Below are positions 1 to 7,894 of a stretch of DNA of 47,760 nucleotides, piece by piece. Source of the stretch: Acetobacteraceae bacterium (GTDB lineage: Bacteria > Pseudomonadota > Alphaproteobacteria > Acetobacterales > Acetobacteraceae); the NCBI GenBank assembly GCA_947474705.1, contig CANJJS010000031.1, forward strand, positions 1-47,760, given 5' to 3'. A program made the position numbers and the translations under genes. Under the pieces are notes generated by a model, which saw nothing but the letters and a program-made list of their open reading frames with translations, did not search any database and was not told where the DNA came from. Numbering within the stretch: position 1 is the stretch's first letter; the number at the start of each line of letters is the position of its first letter.

Positions 1-141
1 CCGCGTTACCTCGCCGAGTTCGAGTATCGCTTCAACCGGCGATACGATCTCGCCGCCATGGTGCCTCGCCTTTGCTGGGCCGCCGCGCGGACCCCGCCGA
101 TGCCATACAGGCTCCTGAAGTTAGCTGAGGTTTATGGGTAA
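1..141 (+). CDS. IS1595-family transposase, C-terminal fragment
   Basis: Frame 1 is open from the window edge to the TAA at 139-141 and encodes 46 residues ending in RTPPMPYRLLKLAEVYG. The stretch RYLAEFEYRFNRRYDL followed by that ending is the typical C-terminus of IS1595/ISXO2-like transposases. Only the tail is present because the window starts inside the gene. It converges on the remnant gene at 132-194. Family recognition is by eye, but this ending is distinctive. Confidence 0.8.
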   Translation, partial: PRYLAEFEYRFNRRYDLAAMVPRLCWAAARTPPMPYRLLKLAEVYG

Positions 142-148
142 TCAGGAA
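1..148 (+). mobile_element. 3' end of an IS1595-like insertion sequence
   Basis: The transposase stop codon lies inside GGGTAATCAGGA (136-147), which looks like the terminal inverted repeat of the element. The neighbouring minus-strand reading frame loses its expected continuation exactly here. The other end is outside the window, so neither the partner inverted repeat nor a target duplication can be checked. The right boundary (about 147-149) is inferred. Confidence 0.55.
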
Positions 149-194
149 CGATTTTGACCGGGTTCCACGCGACGGGGACGTAACGTTCGCTCAT
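132..194 (-). pseudogene. N-terminal remnant of a gene cut by the insertion sequence
   Basis: An ATG at 194-192 overlaps the TGA of the upstream small gene (ATGA). It opens a frame of only 20 codons, MSERYVPVAWNPVKIV followed by four residues that come from the insertion sequence end, then TAA. The tight overlap with a two-gene string downstream of polA says this was the third gene of that string. What remains is too short to name. An intact 20-residue peptide is possible but less likely given the adjacent element. Confidence 0.5.
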
Positions 195-334
195 TTCGGC
201 GGGGCCAGTTGGATTTGCGGCGCCTCGTCGGGGCCGATGGGGCGGAGGACCGCGGACACGACGACGATCGCGGGCATCAGGACGGCGAGCAGGAGCCAGA
301 TCGCGCGGTGGGCGCGGATATGCGCGCGCCTCAT
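191..334 (-). CDS. small single-span membrane protein (unknown function)
   Basis: 47 residues starting MRRAHIRAHRAIW, with one hydrophobic segment at about residues 12-31 and a short polar tail ending APPK. The ATG overlaps the stop of the 64-residue gene before it, and its own TGA overlaps the start of the remnant after it, so the three are almost certainly translationally coupled. The basic N-terminus suggests the tail lies outside the cytoplasm. It is shorter than most gene callers accept; the evidence is the coupling and the membrane-like composition. Confidence 0.55.
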   Translation of the reverse strand: MRRAHIRAHRAIWLLLAVLMPAIVVVSAVLRPIGPDEAPQIQLAPPK

Positions 335-525
335 GCAGCCCGCCACCAGCGCAGCGCGACCAGCGGCCACAGCAGCACCAGGCCTGGCAGCAGCAGCGGG
401 CGGAAGGCGTAGGCCTCGCGTGCCGTGGGGTCGACCCGGCCGATGCCGACGAACAGGAACGCGATCCCCACCGCCAGGCCGATGCCGCCGTAAATCGTCG
501 CCAGCAGGACGATCGCCGCCGCCAT
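331..525 (-). CDS. small two-span membrane protein (unknown function)
   Basis: 64 residues, MAAAIVLLATIYGGIG onward, with hydrophobic segments at about 2-27 and 43-61 separated by a polar loop (GRVDPTAREAYAFRP). It starts 3 bases after the polA stop codon and its own stop overlaps the next start, so it belongs to the polA transcript. The last gene of this string is destroyed by the insertion sequence, so the set may no longer work. No function is recognised. Confidence 0.65.
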   Translation of the reverse strand: MAAAIVLLATIYGGIGLAVGIAFLFVGIGRVDPTAREAYAFRPLLLPGLVLLWPLVALRWWRAA

Positions 526-528
526 CGC

Positions 529-3243
529 CTAATGCGCCTCAGACCAGGAATGGCCGATACCGGTTTCGACGACCAGCGGAACGGAGAGGGTCGCGGCGGT
601 TTCCATCGCGGCGGCGGCGGTTTTGGCCAGATGGGGGGCGTCGGCTTCGGGGACCTCGAACAACAATTCGTCGTGGACCTGGAGCAGCATGCGGGCCGAC
701 GAGCATTCGCGCGCGAGGATGGCGGGCAGGCGGACCATGGCGCGCTTGATGATGTCGGCGGCCCCACCTTGCAGGGGCGCGTTAATGGCCTGCCGCTCGG
801 CGTAGGCGCGGCGCATTTGCATCTTGTCGTTGATGCCCGAGATCCAGCAGCGGCGGCCGAAGGGGGTGACGACGAACCCGTTGGCCTTCGCCTCGGCCTT
901 GACGCGGTCCATGTAGGTGCGGATGGCGGGGTAGCGTTCGAAATACCGCTTGATGTAGCCCTGCGCCTCGCCGGGCATGATGCCGAGCTGGCGGGCCAGC
1001 CCGAAGCCGCTGATGCCGTAGATGATACCGAAATTGATGGCTTTGGCGCGGCGGCGGGTCATCGCGTCCATGCCCGCCATCGGCACGCCGAACACCTCGC
1101 TGGCGGTACGGGCATGGATATCCTCGCCGTTCGCGAAGCTTTCTTTTAACGCCGGAATGTCGGCGGCATGGGCCAGCAGACGAAGTTCGATCTGGGAATA
1201 GTCGGCGGAGACCAGGACGTTGCCGGGTTCGGCGATGAACGCCTTGCGGATGCGGCTGCCTTCCTCTGTGCGAATCGGGATATTTTGCAGGTTCGGGTCG
1301 GTGGAGGACAGGCGGCCCGTCTGCGCGATCGCCATGGCGTAGCTGGTGTGGACGCGGCCGGTGTCCGGGTTGATCTGTTCCACCAGCGCGTCGGCATAGG
1401 TGGATTTCAGCTTTTGCAGTTGCCGCCATTCCAGGATGCGCGCGGGCAAATCGTGGCCCTGGTCCGCCAGGGTTTGCAGCACCGTCGAATCGGTCCCCCA
1501 GGCGCCGGTCTTCATCCGCTTGCCGCCTTGCAGCCCCATCTCGTCGAACAGGACTTCTCCAAGCTGCTTCGGCGACCCGACATTGAACGCGTGGCCCGCG
1601 AGGCGATGGCAATCCTGTTCCATCACGCCCATGCGCTGCTCGAAGTCCTTCGACATGCGGCGGAGTTCGTCGGCGTCCACCTTGATACCCGCGCGTTCCA
1701 TGTCGAGCAGAACCGGGATCAGGCGGCGTTCCACCTGTTCGTACAGCACCAGAGATTTGTTCTCGCGCAGCCGCGGTTTCAGCCGGTCCCAGAGCCGAAG
1801 GGTGACATCCGCGTCCTCTGCCGCGTACGCCGTCGCCTTGTCGATCGCCACCTGGGCGAAGGTCAGGCGGTTGCGCCCGGTGCCGGTGACCTCGTCGAAG
1901 GGAATTGGCGTGTGGCCCAGATGCAGGCGGGACAGTTCGTCCATGCCGTGGCCATGGGCGCCGGCTTCCTGGGAGAACGAAATCAACATCGTGTCGTCGA
2001 TGGGCGCGATCGGCGGGAATCCGGCGCGGCCCAGCACCATCATGTCGAATTTGGCGTTTTGCAGGATTTTCAGGACGGAGGCGTCGGTGAACAGCGGGCC
2101 CAGAACCTCGATAACAGCGGACAGAGGAATTTGTTCGGCGAGGATTTCGTGTTTCAGCGGGACGTAGCAGGCGCGGCCTTCTTCGGTGGCCAGCGACAGG
2201 CCGACCAGGCCGGCCCGCATCGCATCCAGACCGCTGGTTTCGGTGTCCAGGGCAAAGCGTCCGGCGGCGCGCGCGGCGCCGGCCCAATCGCGCAGGGCTT
2301 CGATCGTGGAGACGGTTTCGTAGCCGCCGAAGGGCGCGTCATCCGAGGGTTCGCGCGGCGCCTCCGCGGCTTTCGGCGCTTCCGCGACCGGCGCCGCGGT
2401 CAGGCCAAGCCGGTTGATGGTGCTGCGGAACCCCTGCGCCGTGAGGAAGGAGATCAGGCGCCCGGTATCCCAGTCCTTGACCACCAGATCTTCCAGCGCC
2501 ATCGGCATCGGCGCGTCGGCGCGGAGCGTGACCAGTTCCTTGGAGAGCCGGGCTTTCGCGGCATGCTCGATCAGCGAATCGCGGCGTTTGGAGGTTTTCA
2601 TCGACGGGGCGGCGGCGAGGATGCCTTCGAGGTCGCCGAACTCGGCGATCAGGGCGGCGGCGCCCTTGGGGCCGATGCCGGGCACGCCGGGGACGTTGTC
2701 GGAGGAGTCGCCGATCAAGGCCTGGACCTCGATGACCTTGTCGGGGCCGACGCCGAATTTCTCCATGACCTCGGCCGCGCCGATCGGGCGCTTTTTCATC
2801 GGGTCCAGCATGGACACCATGGGCCGGATCAACTGCATCAGGTCTTTGTCGGAGGACACGATCGTCGCGCGTCCGCCGGCGTTTTCCGCCGCGAGGGCAT
2901 AGGCGGCGATCAGGTCGTCGGCCTCCCAGTCCGGGAGTTCGATGGCGGGAACGCCCAGAGCCTCGGTGGCCTCGCGGACCAGGGCGAACTGGGGGATGAG
3001 TTCCTCGGGCGCGGGAGGGCGATGTGCCTTGTAGGCTTCGTACAGGCGATTTCGGAACGTGAAGCGTCCCGCGTCGAAGATCACCGCGATATGCGTGCCC
3101 GTGTGGTCCTTCAGGAACTGGGCCAGCATATTGGTGAAACCGAAGACGGCGTTGACCGGCGTGCCGTCCGGCCGTGTCATCGGCGGCAACGCGTGGAACG
3201 CGCGAAAAATGTATCCAGAGCCGTCGATCAGCACCAAATGCAT
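529..3243 (-). CDS. polA: DNA polymerase I
   Basis: 904 residues, a little shorter than typical full-length PolA. The N-terminus MHLVLIDGSGYIFRAFHALP starts the 5'-3' nuclease domain (to about 290), with the acidic EADDLIAAYA and the helix-hairpin-helix VPGVPGIGPKGA. The 3'-5' exonuclease domain keeps the DxE motif (FALDTETSGL), so proofreading is probably active. The polymerase domain has motif A (DYSQIELRLLAH), motif B (RRRAKAINFGIIYG) and motif C (VHDELLFEV). It fills gaps in repair and removes RNA primers. The zinc-finger gene ends 10 bases upstream and two small membrane-protein genes follow, so all four appear to be one transcript. Confidence 0.97.
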   Translation of the reverse strand: MHLVLIDGSGYIFRAFHALPPMTRPDGTPVNAVFGFTNMLAQFLKDHTGTHIAVIFDAGRFTFRNRLYEAYKAHRPPAPEELIPQFALVREATEALGVPAIELPDWEADDLIAAYALAAENAGGRATIVSSDKDLMQLIRPMVSMLDPMKKRPIGAAEVMEKFGVGPDKVIEVQALIGDSSDNVPGVPGIGPKGAAALIAEFGDLEGILAAAPSMKTSKRRDSLIEHAAKARLSKELVTLRADAPMPMALEDLVVKDWDTGRLISFLTAQGFRSTINRLGLTAAPVAEAPKAAEAPREPSDDAPFGGYETVSTIEALRDWAGAARAAGRFALDTETSGLDAMRAGLVGLSLATEEGRACYVPLKHEILAEQIPLSAVIEVLGPLFTDASVLKILQNAKFDMMVLGRAGFPPIAPIDDTMLISFSQEAGAHGHGMDELSRLHLGHTPIPFDEVTGTGRNRLTFAQVAIDKATAYAAEDADVTLRLWDRLKPRLRENKSLVLYEQVERRLIPVLLDMERAGIKVDADELRRMSKDFEQRMGVMEQDCHRLAGHAFNVGSPKQLGEVLFDEMGLQGGKRMKTGAWGTDSTVLQTLADQGHDLPARILEWRQLQKLKSTYADALVEQINPDTGRVHTSYAMAIAQTGRLSSTDPNLQNIPIRTEEGSRIRKAFIAEPGNVLVSADYSQIELRLLAHAADIPALKESFANGEDIHARTASEVFGVPMAGMDAMTRRRAKAINFGIIYGISGFGLARQLGIMPGEAQGYIKRYFERYPAIRTYMDRVKAEAKANGFVVTPFGRRCWISGINDKMQMRRAYAERQAINAPLQGGAADIIKRAMVRLPAILARECSSARMLLQVHDELLFEVPEADAPHLAKTAAAAMETAATLSVPLVVETGIGHSWSEAH

Positions 3244-3253
3244 TTTGGGGGGC

Positions 3254-3436
3254 TCAATGTCCGCCGTGGCCGGCTCCTTCGTTCAGGATGTAAACGCGCG
3301 AGCAATAGGGGCACACGATCTCTTTGTCCTCGATATGGAGAAAGACGCGCGGATGACCGAGAGGCCCGCCGTCGCAGGCGACGGTGCGGTCGTCGACGTG
3401 AAAAGTCTCCGGCGGGAGGGCGGCGGCGTCCGGCAT
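3254..3436 (-). CDS. zinc-finger domain-containing protein (zf-CHCC/NDUFS6-like)
   Basis: 60 residues. The C-terminal half carries VACDGG, LGHPRVFLHI and EIVCPYCSRVYIL, the Cys-His-Cys-Cys zinc-site pattern of the small bacterial relatives of the complex I subunit NDUFS6. In alphaproteobacteria these are usually stand-alone proteins of 60-80 residues, matching this one. It begins the polA transcript, 10 bases before polA, and is divergent from the lipoprotein hydrolase at 3479. Confidence 0.85.
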   Translation of the reverse strand: MPDAAALPPETFHVDDRTVACDGGPLGHPRVFLHIEDKEIVCPYCSRVYILNEGAGHGGH

Positions 3437-3478
3437 TGGGGTCCTCGGTCTGGTGGGCTTCGTGGGGGGATGATAGCG

Positions 3479-4486
3479 ATGCCACGCATGGGTTCAACCA
3501 TGCTCCCTGTTTTGTTGGCGGCCGCGCTGTCGGTGGGCGGCTGCGCGACGCGTTTGGCGCCGCCGGGTCCGGCGGTCATGGCCGCGGATGCGGGCCCGGA
3601 CGCCTTCGTCATGCCGGATGGGATGCGGTTGCCCTATCGCGCCTGGCTGCCGGAAGGGCCGCCTTCGGTCGTGGTCCTGGCGCTGCACGGCATGAACGAC
3701 AGCCGCGACGCGTGGGAGATCCCGGGTCCCGAACTCGCCGCCGCCGGAGTCGCGGTCTTCGCGCCGGATCAACGGGGGTTCGGCGCCACGGCGGCGCGCG
3801 GTTACTGGCCGGGCATCGAGGGGCTGACGGGTGACGCGCGGACGATGGCGAGCCTGCTGCGGCGGCGATACCCGCGCGCGCGGCTGTTCCTGATGGGCGA
3901 GAGCATGGGCGCGGCGGTGCTGATGGTTCTGGCGACCGGTGCCTCGCCACCCAAGGTGGATGGGTATGTGTTGAGCGCACCGGCGGTCTGGGGGCGGGCG
4001 AAGATGAATTTTTTGCTCCGGGGCCTGCTGTGGGCGGCGTCGCGGACGGTGCCGGGTTATGTGCTGGTCAACCGGGGGATCGTGAAAGTGACGGCCTCCG
4101 ACAATCCGGACGCGCTGCGGCGGTTGTCGCGGAACCCGCTGACGATCCGGGGCACGCGGGTGGACGCGACACGGGGGCTGGTGGATTTGATGGACGCGGC
4201 GCTGGCGTCGGCGGGATCGTTCCGGGCGCGGGCGCTGTTTCTTTATGGCGGAAAGGACGATCTGATCCCGAAGGCGGCGACGGCGGCGACCTGGCGGGCA
4301 CTGCCGAAGGGCGGGGCGCGGACGGCCTGGTATCCGGAACGCCACCACCTGGCGCCGCGCGATCTGGGGCGGGCGGAGGTGATCGCGGACATCGTGGGGT
4401 GGATGCGCGATCCCGAGGCCCCTTTGGCATCGGGGGCGGACCGGGCCGCGGAGGTTTGGCTGCGGCGGGAGCGGATCGGAAATTGA
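3479..4486 (+). CDS. alpha/beta hydrolase lipoprotein (lysophospholipase-like)
   Basis: 335 residues from the ATG at 3479, chosen because GGGGGGA lies 8 bases upstream; ATGs at 3470, 3488 and 3500 are also in frame. The N-terminus MPRMGSTMLPVLLAAALSVGGC is a lipoprotein signal with lipobox SVGGC, so the protein should be membrane-anchored. The fold is a serine hydrolase of the monoglyceride lipase/lysophospholipase group: HGMNDSR (oxyanion region), GESMGAA (nucleophile Ser), YGGKDDLIP (Asp) and ERHHLAPRD (His). The substrate is probably a lipid or acyl ester. Confidence 0.85.
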   Translation: MPRMGSTMLPVLLAAALSVGGCATRLAPPGPAVMAADAGPDAFVMPDGMRLPYRAWLPEGPPSVVVLALHGMNDSRDAWEIPGPELAAAGVAVFAPDQRGFGATAARGYWPGIEGLTGDARTMASLLRRRYPRARLFLMGESMGAAVLMVLATGASPPKVDGYVLSAPAVWGRAKMNFLLRGLLWAASRTVPGYVLVNRGIVKVTASDNPDALRRLSRNPLTIRGTRVDATRGLVDLMDAALASAGSFRARALFLYGGKDDLIPKAATAATWRALPKGGARTAWYPERHHLAPRDLGRAEVIADIVGWMRDPEAPLASGADRAAEVWLRRERIGN

Positions 4487-4522
4487 TCCTTAATTGACGA
4501 TTCCGCGCGCCCTCTCATTTCG

Positions 4523-4551
4523 TTGACAAAGCCGGGCACGGCACTTATCGA
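4523..4551 (+). promoter_or_regulatory. sigma-70-type promoter candidate before the EEP-like gene
   Basis: TTGACA (4523-4528) is followed after 17 bases by TATCGA (4546-4551). The spacing is ideal and the -35 box is perfect; the -10 box matches only in part. It lies about 110 bases upstream of the GTG at 4665. Confidence 0.4.
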
Positions 4552-4664
4552 TATCTTCCGTCAGACGCGGTCCGTCGCGACGCAACCGTCCTTCGTCGCC
4601 GGCGAAACCATCGCCCGCCGGGTCCGATGCGTCCACGCGTCACACGTAGCCAGGGGAGCGCATC

Positions 4665-5561
4665 GTGCCGATTATCGCTTATCAATCGTTTAACGCGAAT
4701 TCCAGCTCGGATCACGGACTCGCCTCCGTCGACGCCCAAAGGTTCACACTCGCGACAACCTCGCACGCCATGAGCCTGGGCTATCAGGCGTTGCAACTTC
4801 CGATCAATACCTGAGATATTAGCACGGCCATCGAAGGCCCCGCCTACCTGGTGCCGGTCAGCGGCCTGACCAGAGGCTCGACCTCGGTTGGCGTCTTCGG
4901 GATGCAAATCGCCTCGCTTTGGCAAAACGTCTACCGTGTTCTGGGCGCGATGCCGAGTATCATGGTTTGCGGCGAACTGGACGGGGCACACTCGGATTTC
5001 GCCTCCTTCGTGGAGGGTGGGCTGGATATCGAATCCTCCCCCGCGACCAAAGCCTGCCAGTGTTTCACCCGCATCAGCCAAACAGTGTTCGGCTCGCAAA
5101 TCGTCCGGCTGGGGTTTGGCGAGGGCTACGTCGCCTACTCCGTGTCCGGGCTGAACATCGTGTTCGTCCATGTCCCCAACCGGATCGCGACCAAACAGAG
5201 CGATGTCGAATTGTTCTACCAGGACATCGCCAGCCGCGCCTCCAGCGGCGGTATCACCATCCACCTCGTCATCGGCGACACCAACCAAAGCAGCCTGGGC
5301 TTTACCGAAGGCGCCCTCAACAACGCCTTCTCGACCGGCGCTTATAAAAACGCGCTGGGATCCGCGAGCGTTTCGCCAAGCGATCTTTACGGCGTGTCGC
5401 AATCCGGCACCAACAGCACGGGCACGAAAATGTACGACGTCGCCGTCTACCGCTCGGACGCGGTGAAGCTGGTAGCGGGACCGGCGTATATCTCGCAAAT
5501 GTCCACCGGCCTCACGGTCACGGACCACTGCGGCGTCGCGGTGCAGATCGAGAAGCTCTGA
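4665..5561 (+). pseudogene. endonuclease/exonuclease/phosphatase-like gene with in-frame TGA
   Basis: A GTG at 4665 with upstream AGGGGAGCG opens a frame MPIIAYQSFNANSSSDHG that runs 49 codons, meets TGA at 4812-4814, then stays open in the same frame to TGA at 5559-5561 (about 297 codons in all). Late motifs IGDTNQ and TDHCGVAVQI resemble the GDxN and SDH motifs of the EEP (DNase I/CdtB-like) fold, and VFVHVPNRIA fits the central strand. A TGG (Trp) to TGA change is the simplest explanation. The downstream part could start at GTG 4851 (236 residues) but would lack the first strands. Family assignment is tentative. Confidence 0.6.
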
Positions 5562-5567
5562 ACGCGC

Positions 5568-5587
5568 GGGGCCATTGGAGGCCCCTT
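5568..5587 (+). terminator. hairpin terminator after the EEP-like gene
   Basis: GGGGCC and GGCCCC form a 6-bp stem with loop ATTGGA, followed by TTC, 7 bases after the stop codon. The stem is strong but the T tract is short. Confidence 0.45.
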
Positions 5588-5657
5588 CGCGGCCGCCCCC
5601 TTTGCGCCCGGCCGGCAACGCGCGATCATGCGCGCCGCGTTGCCGCGGGAGCATGAA

Positions 5658-6668
5658 GTGCTGAGCCTGTCCGTCCTCGACCAATCCACCATCGTCACGG
5701 GACGCCCGCCGGGCGCCTCCATCCGCGAAAGCATCCGCCTCGCCCAGTACTGCGAGGACCTTGGCTACGCCCGGTACTGGTGCGCCGAACATCACAATTC
5801 CGACAGTCAGGCGGGAACCGCGCCGGAAATCCTGATCGCCGCCATCGCCGCATCGACGAAACGGATCCGGGTCGGCTCGGCGGGCGTGATGCTGCCGCAT
5901 TACTCGGCGTTGAAAGTGGCGGAACAGTTCCGGGTGCTCGACGCGATCGCGCCAGGCCGAATCGATCTCGGCCTGGGCCGCGCGCCAGGCTCGGACGGAC
6001 GCACCGCTTTCGCGCTGAACCCGCGCGCGGACAGCGCGGCGGACGAATTCCCCGCCGCCGTGCGCGACCTGATGCACTGGACGGAGGGCGTGCCACTCGT
6101 GGAGGGGCATCCGTTTCGCGACATCAGGGCACAACCGAAAGGCGATACGCGGCCGGAAATGTGGATACTTGGAAGCTCGGATTATGGCGCCCAGGTGGCG
6201 GCGTATTTTGGATTGCCGTTTTGCTTCGCGGCGTTCATCACGGAAGGACGCGGGCTGGAACAGGCATTTCACTTATATCGAGAGGGGTATCGTCCCTCCC
6301 CCACGCATCCCGAGCCGCATGGTGCCGCCTGCGTTTGGGCGGTGACGGCGGAAACCCAGGAGGAGGCGGCGTATTTGTTCAGTTCGCGAGAGATGTCGCG
6401 ATTGAACCGCGACAAAGGGATTTACGCGGCGCTGCCCTCGCCCGAGGAAGCGGCTTCCGTGGTGTTGTCGGAGGGCGATAAGGCGCGGATCGAGCGGATC
6501 CGGTCGCGGGCGATTTACGGGACGCCGGATGTTGTCGGCGCGAAAATCCGGGAGTTGGCGGACGCGCATGGACTGTCGGAGGTCGCGGTTCTGTCGACGG
6601 TGCACGACCCGGAGGCGCGGCGGCGGTCTTATGCCTTGCTGGCGAAGGAATTCGGGTTGACCGGCTAA
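5658..6668 (+). CDS. LLM-class flavin-dependent oxidoreductase (MsnO8-like)
   Basis: 336 residues from GTG 5658, preferred because GGGAG lies 6 bases upstream and family members begin close to LSVLDQS; an ATG at 5628 would add 10 residues. Marks of the luciferase-like MsnO8 subgroup are LSVLDQSTIVTG, RYWCAEHHNS, IRVGSAGVMLPHYSALKVAEQF, GRIDLGLGRAPGSD and the late DVVGAKIRELAD. These are FMN-dependent TIM-barrel monooxygenases; the substrate cannot be read from sequence. It is a single gene flanked by hairpins. Two other LLM-class genes lie at 10623 and 17120 but belong to different subgroups. Confidence 0.9.
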   Translation: MLSLSVLDQSTIVTGRPPGASIRESIRLAQYCEDLGYARYWCAEHHNSDSQAGTAPEILIAAIAASTKRIRVGSAGVMLPHYSALKVAEQFRVLDAIAPGRIDLGLGRAPGSDGRTAFALNPRADSAADEFPAAVRDLMHWTEGVPLVEGHPFRDIRAQPKGDTRPEMWILGSSDYGAQVAAYFGLPFCFAAFITEGRGLEQAFHLYREGYRPSPTHPEPHGAACVWAVTAETQEEAAYLFSSREMSRLNRDKGIYAALPSPEEAASVVLSEGDKARIERIRSRAIYGTPDVVGAKIRELADAHGLSEVAVLSTVHDPEARRRSYALLAKEFGLTG

Positions 6669-6704
6669 TCGGCGCGCCGGAGCCTTTCGTTCGCCGCGCG
6701 GTCT

Positions 6705-6727
6705 GAACCGCCAGCGGCAAGCGGTTC
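6705..6727 (+). terminator. stem-loop after the LLM gene
   Basis: GAACCGC and GCGGTTC form a 7-bp stem around a 9-base loop. A short T run (TTTTT) appears only about 18 bases further on, so termination here is uncertain. Confidence 0.3.
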
Positions 6728-6832
6728 GACTCGCCGCGGTCCGATTTTTGAGGGGACGGTCACATAAACCTTGATCAGTTCCAAATTTGAGTCCATATTA
6801 TGAGAAGGATGAACAGCCGGAGACCACCGAAA

Positions 6833-7390
6833 ATGATGCGTCTGACATGGCTCGCGGACACGTTGCGCGGCGCCGGGCTTCGGGTCCGGGAACAGGCGGA
6901 CTGGCTGTCCCGTGGCGTGGCGTTTGAAGCTCCGCCGATCGGTGTCGTTTGCCACCACACGGCCGCGCGCACCCGAAGCAACGCGCCCACTCTGGAAACG
7001 GTCATTCAGGGACGGTCCGATTTGCCGGGCCCGCTGTCGCAATTGTGCCTTGGACGCGATGGGACGTTTTATGTTGTCGCGGGTGGACGGGCGAACCATG
7101 CCGGGCCGGGATTGTGGATGGGTGTCGCCAGCGGCAACGGGCGTTTCATTGGCATCGAGGCCGAGAATGCCGGCGAAACCTCTGGGCCGCATGTCGAGCC
7201 CTGGCCGGTGGTGCAAATGGATGCTTATCGCCGGGGTGTCGCGGCGCTGCTGACGCGGCTGGGTGTTCCGTCTTTCATGTGTTGCGGGCACAAGGAATAC
7301 GCGCTGCCCGTGGGGCGGAAGCCGGACCCGACATTCGAAATGAACCTTTTTCGCCTCAACGTGTTCGACCTCATGCGGCGGGCCGCCTGA
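6833..7390 (+). CDS. N-acetylmuramoyl-L-alanine amidase (PGRP/amidase_2 fold)
   Basis: 185 residues from ATG 6833 (GGAGA 9 bases upstream); in-frame ATGs at 6800, 6809 and 6836 are alternatives. VVCHHTAART holds the first zinc histidine, IGIEAENAGE the central strand, and CGHKEYALPVGRKPDP the second histidine with the downstream Asp, a pattern typical of amidases that cleave the peptide from N-acetylmuramic acid. No signal peptide is visible, so it is cytoplasmic, or exported or released another way (for example in phage-like use). No holin or phage genes are adjacent. Confidence 0.8.
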   Translation: MMRLTWLADTLRGAGLRVREQADWLSRGVAFEAPPIGVVCHHTAARTRSNAPTLETVIQGRSDLPGPLSQLCLGRDGTFYVVAGGRANHAGPGLWMGVASGNGRFIGIEAENAGETSGPHVEPWPVVQMDAYRRGVAALLTRLGVPSFMCCGHKEYALPVGRKPDPTFEMNLFRLNVFDLMRRAA

Positions 7391-7419
7391 CCGCCGGGGG
7401 CGCCCTGCCGCTGTTCCGC

Positions 7420-7791
7420 GTGCTTGTGCTGGCCGCCGTGCTGGTGCCGGGCACGGCGATGGGCCAGAGCAAGACGTATACGTGTTCGTTCACCGAACCG
7501 TTCGTACGGACCGTGTTCGACACGCACGCCGGCACCATGATCGTGATCCACGACGTCGAGAAGCGGCGGGAAACCCTGCGCGGCCTGTCCGTGTCGAAGG
7601 TGGACGGCGAAACCGTCGAGGTGCGGGGCGCCGGGAAAAAAGCGATCCAGCGGCTCGCTCGTTCCTATAATGGAACAGATGGCATGAGCGATCGCGTCTA
7701 TCCCTACGAGGTCATTTGGACTCCGGGCCGCCGGTCGCTGCCGGCAACGCTTTACGGCGGGTGCGAGTCGGACACGGAGAAGGCGAAATAA
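7420..7791 (+). CDS. small secreted protein of unknown function
   Basis: About 123 residues from GTG 7420. A CTG at 7405 (five residues earlier, after GGGGG and giving a more basic N-terminus) is a plausible alternative. The start, LVLAAVLVPGTAMGQ, reads as a signal peptide cleaved after AMG or GQ. The mature part begins KTYTCSFTEPF and has two cysteines (YTCSF, YGGCES) that could form one disulphide. It begins about 30 bases after the amidase gene and may share its transcript. Function unknown. Confidence 0.6.
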   Translation: MLVLAAVLVPGTAMGQSKTYTCSFTEPFVRTVFDTHAGTMIVIHDVEKRRETLRGLSVSKVDGETVEVRGAGKKAIQRLARSYNGTDGMSDRVYPYEVIWTPGRRSLPATLYGGCESDTEKAK

Positions 7792-7856
7792 ACGCTCTGA
7801 CGCCGCCGCCATGCGGGGCGTTCCGTTTCCGTCCGATACGGTTTACAGGGCATGAC

Positions 7857-7876
7857 CAGGGGGCCGAGGGCCCCTG
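7857..7876 (+). other. GC-rich stem-loop in the leader of the alcohol dehydrogenase gene
   Basis: CAGGGGGCC and GGCCCCTG can pair around GAG with one bulged G. The structure ends 6 bases before the ribosome binding site GGGAGA of the gene at 7895, so it could affect translation. No known riboswitch is recognised. Confidence 0.3.
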
Positions 7877-7894
7877 AGTCATGGGAGACAGACG

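Noticed and set aside
1168-3834. 888-codon open frame opposite polA
   Set aside because: It is antisense to a certain gene, lacks domains and reflects the GC bias of the third codon position.
4545-6272. 575-codon minus-strand frame
   Set aside because: It is opposite the EEP-like and LLM genes, has no recognisable domain and no ribosome binding site.
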